Shown piece after piece: positions 26,438 through 34,131 of a stretch of DNA of 64,000 bases. The number at the start of each line of letters is the position of its first letter. The stretch's first letter is position 1. The position numbers and the translations under genes are program-made. The DNA comes from Dehalogenimonas sp. THU2 (GTDB lineage: Bacteria > Chloroflexota > Dehalococcoidia > Dehalococcoidales > Dehalococcoidaceae), in assembly GCF_039749495.1 (NCBI RefSeq), contig NZ_JBDLLU010000009.1, forward strand, positions 1 to 64,000, read 5' to 3'. Below the pieces are notes generated by a model. It saw nothing but the letters and a program-made list of their open reading frames with translations. It was not told where the DNA came from and did not search any database.

Positions 26438-27004
26438 ATGCTACCAGACCTGTCCGGTTTCGATCTGGCCAAACACGGCCTTTCCGGGCTCGACCTCAAA
26501 CCCAGCCATCTGTGGACCGACGACGAGATGGACCGTTTCCTCGACGCGCTGCGCCTCGAGTGCGCCGACCCGGTACTGGGCATGCGCTACACCAAAAAGG
26601 TGGCCCAGGCGCTCCTGGACCTGTCGCAATGCCGCCGCTGCGGCCGCTGCTGCGACGCCGACCCGGATCACCCGGAGAACAACGGGGTGATCGTCCAGGA
26701 AGAGGAACTCAAGACTATCGCCAAACATACCGGCATAGGGTATTCCGTACTCATCAAAAACACCTACCGGGAGAAGAAGCCCGGCAACCGAAGCATCCGC
26801 TATCTCAAGCAGCCGTGTCCTTTCCTGAGCCCCCAGGGTTGCAAAATATATCGCAGCCGCCCCACGGTCTGCTGCAGCTTCCCGATAACCAATGTCGTCG
26901 ATGACGGTAAAACGCTGGTCAAGATCAGCGTCCGCTGCGACTACGGCCGCGACATCTACAAAACCGTGCTGCGTATGACCCATGACTCCGCCCCGCCCAT
27001 CTGA
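26438..27004 (+). CDS. YkgJ-family Fe/Zn-chelating cysteine cluster protein
   Basis: 188 residues. The cluster CRRCGRCC (about 67-74) and later Cys in QPCPFLSPQGCKIYRSRPTVCCSFPI form the eight-Cys pattern of the YkgJ (UPF0153) family, predicted to bind iron or zinc. The N-terminal 60 residues are a helical extension with many Asp and Leu. The function of the family is unclear; some members act with iron-sulfur or methyl-transfer enzymes. It lies 9 nt after the 76-aa gene. Confidence 0.85.
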   Translation: MLPDLSGFDLAKHGLSGLDLKPSHLWTDDEMDRFLDALRLECADPVLGMRYTKKVAQALLDLSQCRRCGRCCDADPDHPENNGVIVQEEELKTIAKHTGIGYSVLIKNTYREKKPGNRSIRYLKQPCPFLSPQGCKIYRSRPTVCCSFPITNVVDDGKTLVKISVRCDYGRDIYKTVLRMTHDSAPPI

Positions 27005-27058
27005 AAACCAAAGTCCGAAGCCGCCGTCCACTGGTTTCAAATTCACCCAAAATAATGA

Positions 27059-27087
27059 TTGCCTCCCCGCCCGTTGCGTTATATAAT
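27059..27087 (+). promoter_or_regulatory. dnaN promoter
   Basis: TTGCCT (27059-27064), 17-bp spacer, TATAAT (27082-27087). It gives a leader of about 33 nt with GGAGG before the ATG at 27127, so unlike several neighbours this gene has a normal leader. Confidence 0.65.
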
Positions 27088-27126
27088 CATAGACCAACTC
27101 GAATTCAGAACCGGAGGAACATCCAA

Positions 27127-28257
27127 ATGCGCTTATCTTGTCTCCAGGAAAACTTGGCTAAAGGCCTTAACATCGTCGGCCGCGTCGCCGCCGTCCGCTC
27201 CACCCTGCCGATAACCACCAACGTGCTGATCTCCACTGACGAGGGCCGCCTGAAACTGGCCGCCACCAACCTGGAGATGGCCGTTTCCTGCTGGGTCGGC
27301 GCCAAGATAGAGGAAGAAGGCTCCACCACGGTACCGTCCAAGCTCATGGCCGAATTCATCGCCTCGCTACCCAACGATAAAATAGATATGACCTTGTCCG
27401 CCAAGAAGATACTGACCCTCAAGTGCGGCCGGTTCGAGGCGCGCATGACCGGCGTGGACGCCAGGGACTTCCCCCCCATCCCCCGCGTCGAGAGCGGCGT
27501 GACCGCCAAAGTGGACGTGGCTGAGTTCAAGAAAGGCGTTTCCCGCGTCGTCTTCGCCGCCGCCACCGACGAGTCCCGCCCGGTACTGACCGGCATCGAC
27601 GCTGAATTCGACGGCTCCGTCCTGACCCTGGCCGCCGCCGACGGTTTCCGCCTGGCCGTTTACAAGATGGCCCTGGCCGAGCCAGTGTCCCAGAAGGTCA
27701 AGGCGATCATCCCCGCCAAAACCCTCTCCGAGGTCAACCGCCTGATCTCCGACGGCGATGATGCCATCAGCATCACCATCGACACCCAGAAGAGCCAGAT
27801 CCTCTTCAAGCTCAAGAATATCGAGCTGGTGTCCCAACTCCTGCAGGGCACTTTCCCGCAATATTCCCAGATCATCCCGCAGTCCCACACCACCCGCACG
27901 GTGCTGGACGTGCCGCAGTTCCAGATGGCCGCCAAAACCGCCCAGATCTTCGCCCGGGACGGAGGAGGCATCGTCCGCCTGATCATGACCCCCGGCGGCG
28001 CCAAGACCCCCGGCCGCCTGTCCATCACCGCCCGCTCCGAAGAGATCGGCGACGACCAGGCCGAACTGGACGCCGCGGTCTCCGGCGACGAAGCCAAGAT
28101 AGCCTTCAACGGCAAGTACCTGCTGGACGTGTTGAACGTGCTTTCAGAAGACCAGGTAGCCCTTGAAGTAACGGGACCGTCAAGCCCCGGGGTGATCCGG
28201 CCGGTGGGGACGGATAACTATATTCACGTGGTGATGCCCATGTTTGTGCAGTGGTAG
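27127..28257 (+). CDS. dnaN: DNA polymerase III beta subunit (sliding clamp)
   Basis: A 376-aa ring-forming clamp with three repeated domains that tethers the polymerase. It begins MRLSCLQENLAKGLNIVGRV, typical of DnaN, and includes RFEARMTGVDARDFPPIP, SRVVFAAATDESRPVLTGI and the C-terminal end YIHVVMPMFVQW, close to the usual MPMR ending. The ATG at 27127 has GGAGG 9 nt upstream; the in-frame start at 27055 lies before the -10. dnaA and recF are not next to it, and it marks the left edge of the AT-rich island. Confidence 0.95.
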   Translation: MRLSCLQENLAKGLNIVGRVAAVRSTLPITTNVLISTDEGRLKLAATNLEMAVSCWVGAKIEEEGSTTVPSKLMAEFIASLPNDKIDMTLSAKKILTLKCGRFEARMTGVDARDFPPIPRVESGVTAKVDVAEFKKGVSRVVFAAATDESRPVLTGIDAEFDGSVLTLAAADGFRLAVYKMALAEPVSQKVKAIIPAKTLSEVNRLISDGDDAISITIDTQKSQILFKLKNIELVSQLLQGTFPQYSQIIPQSHTTRTVLDVPQFQMAAKTAQIFARDGGGIVRLIMTPGGAKTPGRLSITARSEEIGDDQAELDAAVSGDEAKIAFNGKYLLDVLNVLSEDQVALEVTGPSSPGVIRPVGTDNYIHVVMPMFVQW

Positions 28258-28329
28258 CATAACTGTTTTTAAGTTACCGATGAAGGGCGGCGTGATTGCC
28301 AGAGGTACGGGCGAAAGGGTTTTGCCAAT

Positions 28330-29574
28330 ATGCATTTGACATCATTTAAAATTAACTCATATCGATCTTGTATCAATACGCGATTTCCGCTCAACAAAGA
28401 ACTCACAGCTCTAATAGGAGCAAATGGTTCTGGTAAAAGTAATATTCTCAACGCAATCGTCCTGCTGACGAAGCTTATAAAATCGCGTATAGATAGAGAT
28501 ATTGATACCTCAACACCTAAGAAATGCAAAATAGCCGTAGAGATTGATTGTGACGGAACCCCTGTCCAGATAAAAGCAGATATCGTATTCGAGACCGATG
28601 AACGTAATATTGACGACGTATATGCCACAGATTTGAAATTCAATTTTCAAGGAATCACCAACGAGTCCGCTTGGGTCAGATTCCCATTCCCGTTTTCACC
28701 ATTTCACTATCAGCGTCAGTTTAATTTTAAGTTCGACGAGTTCCTTACCATGGGTGAATTGAGGAGAATTGCTCCATTCATCGATAAATCTCAAAAAGCC
28801 ATACTTAGCAATAAAAAAATAATGGCTGTATTGAGTAAAATTACTGATTATTTGAATAGTATTAGTTATTATAGTGCAAGCCAATTTTCTGACCCATCTC
28901 GATGCCCAGTTTCAATTGAACTTGAAGAAGGCAGACCAGTACGAAGAGTAAGGTGGATTGGGCATGAACAATTTATCTTAGATCTATACAAGTCTTATAA
29001 AGAAGGAAATACCCAATATAAACGATATATCAATACTGTTGGACCTGATGGCATTGGGTTGGTGAATGAAATCGAATTCACCGAGGTGGAAATGCCATCG
29101 AGTTCTTATGAAGTCAAAACTGGTGGAAAAATTAACAAGGTTGAAAGAACGCGCCTTTTAATCGTTCCACGAATAACAATTAACGATAATGAACTGTCTC
29201 CCAATCAGTTATCAGAAGGCACGTTTAAAACCCTAGCTTTAGTGTTTTACATTTTAACTGATGATAGTCGCCTATTGCTGATCGAAGAACCTGAAGTGTG
29301 TGTCCATCATGGTCTCCTTAATAGCATCATTTCGCTCATTGAAACACAATCTAAACAGAAGCAAATTATAATGAGTACCCATTCTGATTTCGTTCTTGAT
29401 CGCTTACAACCCGAGAACCTGTTGCTGGTAAAGAGGTCTCAAGACAAAGGGACCGTAGCCAATACTCTTAGTAGCGTCATGAGCAAGGATAATTACAAAT
29501 CACTTCATACGTACTTGGACAGGATCGGTAATCTCGGTGAATATTGGCGTGAAACAGGATTTGAGAGTGAGTAA
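28330..29574 (+). CDS. AAA/ABC-type ATPase (AAA_21/OLD-like), defence-like
   Basis: A 414-aa RecF/SMC-like ATPase. The N-terminus HLTSFKINSYRSCINTRFPL with Walker A GANGSGKS (30-37) is followed by a divergent insert (about 60-290). Then come an ABC-type signature NQLSEGT, Walker B LLLIEEPE (about 315-322) and the H-loop MSTHSDFVLD. The pattern is that of AAA_15/AAA_21 ATPases such as the OLD and PARIS (AriA) ATPases. It lacks its own TOPRIM; the next gene supplies a TOPRIM-like protein. AT-rich codon use differs from dnaN upstream. Predicted role: nucleotide-dependent sensor of a two-gene defence module (inference). Confidence 0.82.
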   Translation: MHLTSFKINSYRSCINTRFPLNKELTALIGANGSGKSNILNAIVLLTKLIKSRIDRDIDTSTPKKCKIAVEIDCDGTPVQIKADIVFETDERNIDDVYATDLKFNFQGITNESAWVRFPFPFSPFHYQRQFNFKFDEFLTMGELRRIAPFIDKSQKAILSNKKIMAVLSKITDYLNSISYYSASQFSDPSRCPVSIELEEGRPVRRVRWIGHEQFILDLYKSYKEGNTQYKRYINTVGPDGIGLVNEIEFTEVEMPSSSYEVKTGGKINKVERTRLLIVPRITINDNELSPNQLSEGTFKTLALVFYILTDDSRLLLIEEPEVCVHHGLLNSIISLIETQSKQKQIIMSTHSDFVLDRLQPENLLLVKRSQDKGTVANTLSSVMSKDNYKSLHTYLDRIGNLGEYWRETGFESE

Positions 29575-30151
29575 ACATATTAAACTAGGGTGCATCGCCG
29601 AAGATGACTCTGATGTAGATGCTATTAAGGTGTTTGTTAGGAAAATAACCAATAACGATAGAGTCGTTTTTGAGAGGTTTGTTGGGCAAGGGTGTGGTAA
29701 GTTAAAAAGGAAATGCCACGATTGGGCTGACCTCTTAAAGGAGAAGGGGTGTACACGTTTAGTTATCCTACATGATCTTGACAATAACACGATCAAGACC
29801 CTAGAAGCTGAAATCAATAGTTCCCTGTCACCCTGTCCTATCAAAAAACAAATAGTTTGTATACCCATTCAAGAATTGGAAGCATGGCTTTTAAGTGATC
29901 CTGAAGCTATTAAAACGAGCATGCACTTACCGTCAACGCCGAAAATTAAAGGGCTGCCTGAGACAATCGACTCACCAAAGGAACATCTTGGAAGATTAAT
30001 TGCCAGAGCTTCGAAAAACGAAATAATATACATTAATACAAAGCACAACGCAAAAATTTGTAATGCATTGGCCATTGACAAAGTCTTAAGGCGCTGTCCT
30101 TCTTTCATTCCTTTTCATACGTTTATTAAAAGCCACTTCCCTTGCACCTAA
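29567..30151 (+). CDS. DUF4276-like TOPRIM-fold protein
   Basis: 194 residues from GTG 29567, which overlaps the ATPase stop by 8 nt; a GTG at 29537 is an alternative. It contains Glu12 in IAEDDSD after the first strand and Asp70-x-Asp72 in VILHDLDNN, the arrangement of TOPRIM-type nuclease domains, and the IQELEAWLLSD segment I associate with DUF4276. It has His/Lys near the end (INTKHNAKI). Paired with the ATPase, it is the likely effector nuclease, similar in logic to AriA-AriB of PARIS or to OLD split in two genes. The exact family needs a profile search. Confidence 0.75.
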   Translation: MSKHIKLGCIAEDDSDVDAIKVFVRKITNNDRVVFERFVGQGCGKLKRKCHDWADLLKEKGCTRLVILHDLDNNTIKTLEAEINSSLSPCPIKKQIVCIPIQELEAWLLSDPEAIKTSMHLPSTPKIKGLPETIDSPKEHLGRLIARASKNEIIYINTKHNAKICNALAIDKVLRRCPSFIPFHTFIKSHFPCT

Positions 30152-30192
30152 GTGGGCGAAGGCATATAGCCGTGTAGATTCTCCATCCAGCT

Positions 30193-30879
30193 CTAAGTCC
30201 AATGTTGAGGCGACGCGTGCAAGAATCGAGTTATTGCTTTCGACTCCCTCTCTAGTTGTACTGTCTGAATAGTTGTATAGCTTTGAGCATTAAGCTGATA
30301 TAGCACCTTGAATCTGATGATAAGTTTACCTTTATCAATCAGACGATCAATGGTCTTATAGTATTTCGAATCGTTGGGAATAATACTCGCAGCGACGGTC
30401 TCACTGCTTGGGAATAACGGTACTAATAATTCCATTGGTTCATAAGATATGGGAATTCTTTGACTAAAATTATCCAATGTGATTTTTTCGCCGACTTCAA
30501 AATACGTGATTTCCAAGGAGGATATCTCCCCAGGTAGAACCCCGTCATTCCTAAGGCATAGTTCGAACCTTATCTCAGTGTCCAATAAACTCAGAATTGA
30601 CTTTTCATTCTGAATATAGACAAACGGTCTTACATTTAGACGCGCTATTTCAAGTGAATTGGACGCCAATTTTACGGACCTCGATGAAAAATAAGTTGAT
30701 ACAAATAGACTTAACATCGCAATAGCAATAGCGATGCTTTCATTAACCCCGATGTACACTATGAAACCGATCGTGGCTAGTATGGCAATTGCACTAAAAA
30801 GACCAGAGACAACACGTAGGAAAGTGAATTCACGAAGTCTGGTTCGTCTAAGTCTTAAAAATTCCATGATAGCGGCCAT
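30193..30879 (-). CDS. Membrane protein of unknown function
   Basis: 228 residues with two adjacent hydrophobic helices (about 24-43 and 48-66) after a basic Arg-rich start. A soluble region of about 160 residues with beta-strand character follows (RPFVYIQN, IRFELCLRNDGVLPGEISSLEI, LIIRFKVLYQL). This resembles the family of two-helix membrane anchors with an Ig-like cytosolic or external domain found in accessory regions. I cannot name it. It is read opposite to both island modules and is AT-rich like them. Confidence 0.65.
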   Translation of the reverse strand: MAAIMEFLRLRRTRLREFTFLRVVSGLFSAIAILATIGFIVYIGVNESIAIAIAMLSLFVSTYFSSRSVKLASNSLEIARLNVRPFVYIQNEKSILSLLDTEIRFELCLRNDGVLPGEISSLEITYFEVGEKITLDNFSQRIPISYEPMELLVPLFPSSETVAASIIPNDSKYYKTIDRLIDKGKLIIRFKVLYQLNAQSYTTIQTVQLERESKAITRFLHASPQHWT

Positions 30880-31129
30880 TATACTACTTACCTAGGAATG
30901 GCGGAAATGACCTCATTGCATGACTGCCTTTCTTAGGCTATTTGGATCCCCCTTAATTCGTATCGACGTAATGTTTAAAGCCCTCCACCTCATGGGGTGT
31001 TCGTTGGAGTCTTGACCCCCCCTCCCCGCCACGTTTAACCGTCTCTCCATCTCGCCCCGAGGCTGCAGCTCATATTTTGAAGTTGGCCAATGGCTTAATG
31101 AAGCGTTTGGTCGGCTTGTATAAATTGTC
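30880..31129. other. Island intergenic region
   Basis: About 250 bp between the divergent membrane protein gene and the nuclease operon promoter. It holds a C-run (31016-31022) and no convincing gene. The minus-strand frame through it has low-quality composition. Confidence 0.4.
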
Positions 31130-31157
31130 TTGACCTTCGTCACTGCAGGAGTATAAT
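31130..31157 (+). promoter_or_regulatory. Promoter of the three-gene nuclease unit (leaderless)
   Basis: TTGACC (31130-31135), 16-bp spacer, TATAAT (31152-31157), then 6 nt to the ATG at 31164. No Shine-Dalgarno sequence. The transcript should start at the A of the start codon. Confidence 0.75.
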
Positions 31158-31163
31158 GACGCA

Positions 31164-31442
31164 ATGTCTTACTACCTCCATGATATCAATGGGTATGTCG
31201 GCGATCTCGCTTCCACTCACGCCCTTAATTTATTGTCAGATTTCGCCCTGGCTGAGTCCGATTCAGAGACGGTCAAGCAGTTTTTCATCGAAGGACATTC
31301 TCCGATTACCCCCGACCTAATCGATGGGATAAAATCCCTTTCGAGCGGGGATCGGGATATCCAGATTACCCTGGACAACCTAGTCTTGCTACTCGGGAAG
31401 TCCAAAGAAGTGGCCATCATCACGGATGGGATGACAGCATGA
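31164..31442 (+). CDS. Unknown 92-aa acidic protein, first gene of nuclease unit
   Basis: 92 residues, Asp/Ser/Leu-rich and predicted helical (STHALNLLSDFALAE, SETVKQFFIEG, LIDGIKSL, LDNLVLLLG), with no membrane segment. I recognise no family. It is expressed from a strong promoter as a leaderless message. Its stop codon overlaps the next short frame by ATGA (31439-31442). The position at the head of a nuclease operon suggests a regulator, inhibitor or recognition subunit (inference). Confidence 0.7.
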   Translation: MSYYLHDINGYVGDLASTHALNLLSDFALAESDSETVKQFFIEGHSPITPDLIDGIKSLSSGDRDIQITLDNLVLLLGKSKEVAIITDGMTA

Positions 31443-31492
31443 GCAACCTCTTGGATATGTGGAAGAAGCCAGCCGGCATTTCAAAGGTGTAA
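31439..31492 (+). CDS. 17-codon coupling frame (leader peptide or frameshift remnant)
   Basis: MSNLLDMWKKPAGISKV. It begins with the ATG of an ATGA overlap with the 92-aa gene and ends with TAA (31490-31492), whose last base is the A of the nuclease ATG (TAATG). This chain fits termination-reinitiation through three frames. Alternatively the 17 residues are the true N-terminus of the nuclease, split off by a one-base indel between about 31470 and 31490. Either would be unusual. Confidence 0.45.
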   Translation: MSNLLDMWKKPAGISKV

Positions 31493-32496
31493 TGCTAAAA
31501 TCGAGGGTTAAAGAAGAGATGCCGAAAAACGATTTTATCGAGGTTGTCGGAACCACCCAATCACTTTTAAAGAATGAGGGCGAATGGCGGGACCGTTATG
31601 CCAAGTATGCGGAAAAGATCCAAGATAATCTTGATCTAATCAGGGATGTACGTAGCAGGTTTCATGAATGGTCACCCCTTAACGTTTACATGAACATATC
31701 CTCGGCTAAAAATGCCAGAACCTCAGTTAGTTTTGAACTGAGATACCTCGGGCAGACCGTTGCAAAACTCGTGAGTAATAGAGGTATTGGACAGAAGCTG
31801 ACTACAAAACCCTACGATAAAACCAACTTGCGTGACTTCGGTTGTCCCATATGTTTTTCAAATATGGATTGGCGCGGAGATAATGCTAAAAACTTCCGTG
31901 ACCATTTTAAAACGCTGGGTGCACTCAAAAATGAGAGTAACGAAGAACACCGGTTGCAGGATCTATTATTAACGGAGTTTTCCAGAAAGACAGACAAGAC
32001 TCTCCGCCATATCAAGCCAGTAACGATAGCAAGAACGCGATTCCCTATGCCCACACCTATCAGCGCGAGCGACCACAAACAGGTAACTTACTCCGAAGCA
32101 CATGGCGGAGGCATAGACATACTTGCAAGGACTGGCACCGGTGGAAAAACTCACTTGTGTATTTTGGAGTTGAAAGACGAAAACACGAACCGTGAGCCGC
32201 CTAAAGACGCAATGAAACAAGCGGTGGCTTACTCAATTTTTATCCGGGAACTCCTTCGCAGTGATTCCGGGGCAGCCTGGTGGAAACTGTTCGGTTTCCG
32301 CCGAAATATCCCGAAACATCTTGAACTATTCGCGATCTGTGCAATGCCCTCGGGACACAATAACGACTACTCATTCCGCGACATGAAAATAGACATGGGC
32401 GGCGATACAATCAAACTCCATTACATGTATTTTACTGAAGAAAACAACAAAATAAGAGTTGATCCTATCAATACCTCGCTCGGGATCCTTGAGTAG
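31492..32496 (+). CDS. PD-(D/E)XK-fold nuclease
   Basis: 334 residues from ATG 31492; the same frame can be read from GTG 31459. The catalytic core is clear: Glu151/152 in a helix (NEEHRLQDLLL), Asp209 (GGGIDILA), Glu226-x-Lys228 (CILELKDE) and the following helix MKQAVAYSIFI (Gln243). A CPIC pair (118-121) before the core could be part of a metal site. The N-terminal 100 residues are helical, then beta. This is the fold of restriction and defence nucleases. It lies between the 92-aa gene and a beta-CASP nuclease gene, 11 nt from the latter. Confidence 0.8.
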   Translation: MLKSRVKEEMPKNDFIEVVGTTQSLLKNEGEWRDRYAKYAEKIQDNLDLIRDVRSRFHEWSPLNVYMNISSAKNARTSVSFELRYLGQTVAKLVSNRGIGQKLTTKPYDKTNLRDFGCPICFSNMDWRGDNAKNFRDHFKTLGALKNESNEEHRLQDLLLTEFSRKTDKTLRHIKPVTIARTRFPMPTPISASDHKQVTYSEAHGGGIDILARTGTGGKTHLCILELKDENTNREPPKDAMKQAVAYSIFIRELLRSDSGAAWWKLFGFRRNIPKHLELFAICAMPSGHNNDYSFRDMKIDMGGDTIKLHYMYFTEENNKIRVDPINTSLGILE

Positions 32497-32507
32497 CGGA
32501 GAAATCA

Positions 32508-33803
32508 GTGCACCTCACCATCCACCGGGGGTCAAAGGAAATCGGCGGCACGCTGATCGAGCTCAAAACTGAAACAACACGGATATTAATCGATGCGGGC
32601 TACCCCTTGTTCCTCAATAATGCGCCGATTGAAGACAATATCGCCAACCTACCTCCTACCGAGCTTCTTAATCTTGGAGTTCTTCCCAAAATAAAAGGAC
32701 TATACTCTTGGGACAGTCCAGATTTCAACGCAGTCGTGATTTCGCACGCACATATTGACCACTATGGGCTTCTGAAATATATCAACCCAGCAATCCCCGT
32801 TTACATGTCTAAGGGCACTGAAAAACTAATACAAATCTCTCAACGTTTTCACATTTGCGATTGCTTCGATTTGGACATCAGAAATTTCTCAATGCACAAG
32901 CAAATTCAAATTGGGGACATGAGGATAAAACCCCATTTGATGGATCACTCAGCTTTTGACGCTGCTGCATTTGAAATCACCAATGAAGATAAAACGATTG
33001 TCTATTCAGGTGATTTTCGCGGACATGGACGAAAGTCTAAATGCCTCGACTATTTCATTCAAACGGTAAAAAAACATCCCGAGATACTTCTCATCGAGGG
33101 ATCCATGCTCGGACGCCTTGACGAGCAAATGATGACTGAAAGCGAAATCGAGGCAGCAATCGTTGAGCGAATGGGGAGCCGCAAGGGACCTCTGCTTTTT
33201 CAATGTTCAAGCCAGAACATAGATCGCCTTGTCAGTTTCTACAGGGCTGCTTTGAGGTTAAATCGGAAATTTGTGGTCGATGTTTACACGGCCAATATAC
33301 TTCACGAGCTCCGAAAACTCGGGAATAACCTGCCTTATCCATCACCGGAATACCCGAACATCAAGGTGTTTTTCCCTTTTAAGCTGACGAGAAAAATATT
33401 TAACGATATTGGCGAAGAGTACGCCCTGCGCTTCACGGACTACTATATTTCCCGAGATCGACTTAAAACCGACCAGGAAAGTCTAGTCATGGGATCGCGT
33501 CCTTCCATGCGCGTGGACATAGAAAAGTGCGGGTTGCATGACGGTGTGTTCCTGTATTCCTTATGGAAAGGTTATCGCAACGAGTCAAACCAACAATCTT
33601 TTGAAAAGTCTTTGGAGGAAAGAGGCTTTTCGTTAGAAGCCCTCCACACTAGTGGACACGCCTCTGTCATTGATATAAAGCGGGTCATCAACAGTCTTGA
33701 TCCTCAAAAGGTGGTACCGATTCACACGTTGCACCCTGGTGCCTTTTGTGAGTTTTCGGACAGGACAGAACTCCAAGAGGATGGGGTCGCGTTCGAGGTG
33801 TAA
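32508..33803 (+). CDS. Beta-CASP metallo-beta-lactamase-fold nuclease (RNase J-like)
   Basis: 431 residues. The metallo-beta-lactamase motif HAHIDH is at His80, His82, Asp84, His85. His147 (LMDHSAFD) and Asp169 (YSGDFRGHG) complete the metal ligands. The beta-CASP motifs are all present: A Glu197 (LIEGS), B His384 (TSGHA), C His406 (PIHT). The set matches RNA-processing nucleases of the RNase J/CPSF73 class, but the protein is shorter (no C-terminal dimer domain) and clearly not housekeeping RNase J. It starts at GTG 32508 with GGAG 6 nt upstream. Third gene of the unit. Confidence 0.85.
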   Translation: MHLTIHRGSKEIGGTLIELKTETTRILIDAGYPLFLNNAPIEDNIANLPPTELLNLGVLPKIKGLYSWDSPDFNAVVISHAHIDHYGLLKYINPAIPVYMSKGTEKLIQISQRFHICDCFDLDIRNFSMHKQIQIGDMRIKPHLMDHSAFDAAAFEITNEDKTIVYSGDFRGHGRKSKCLDYFIQTVKKHPEILLIEGSMLGRLDEQMMTESEIEAAIVERMGSRKGPLLFQCSSQNIDRLVSFYRAALRLNRKFVVDVYTANILHELRKLGNNLPYPSPEYPNIKVFFPFKLTRKIFNDIGEEYALRFTDYYISRDRLKTDQESLVMGSRPSMRVDIEKCGLHDGVFLYSLWKGYRNESNQQSFEKSLEERGFSLEALHTSGHASVIDIKRVINSLDPQKVVPIHTLHPGAFCEFSDRTELQEDGVAFEV

Positions 33804-34131
33804 AAGGGACTGGTTGGTTATTCCCGTACGAGACGCTTCCGATGAATGCGCAAGGGTGAGGGAAGAAGTCGGCAAGCTACCACGCACTTCAATCCACTAC
33901 TCTATTATCTGGATTAATTCGTCACTGACCCCGCAAAGTCCCATATGTACTGGACTCTAACAGGTCATTGTAAAAAGTTCTTTGGATTGTTAGACTAACC
34001 ATCAATCCAATGACTTCAAGTATATTTACCGAACTGTTTGGCTCGTTAGAATTATCACTAATCGAGCGCCCTAGATTTAAAGAGTGTAAACCGTCAGCGA
34101 TAAACGAACACTTTTAGAAGAGGCAAAATAT
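33804..34131. other. Right edge of the AT-rich island
   Basis: About 330 bp without a gene. There is no integrase, tRNA or clear direct repeat with the left edge (28258-28329). An imperfect ATTGGATTG/CAATCCAAT-type pairing (near 33980-34011: TTTGGATTGTTAGAC...ATCAATCCAA) could form a hairpin downstream of the nuclease operon. Confidence 0.4.

Noticed and set aside
30913-31164. 83-residue minus-strand frame upstream of the nuclease unit
   Set aside because: It covers the promoter and start codon of the 92-aa gene, lacks a ribosome-binding site and has no recognisable fold.
33804-34131. Attachment site or tRNA fragment at the right island edge
   Set aside because: I could not find a matching direct repeat at the left edge or any tRNA-like arm.
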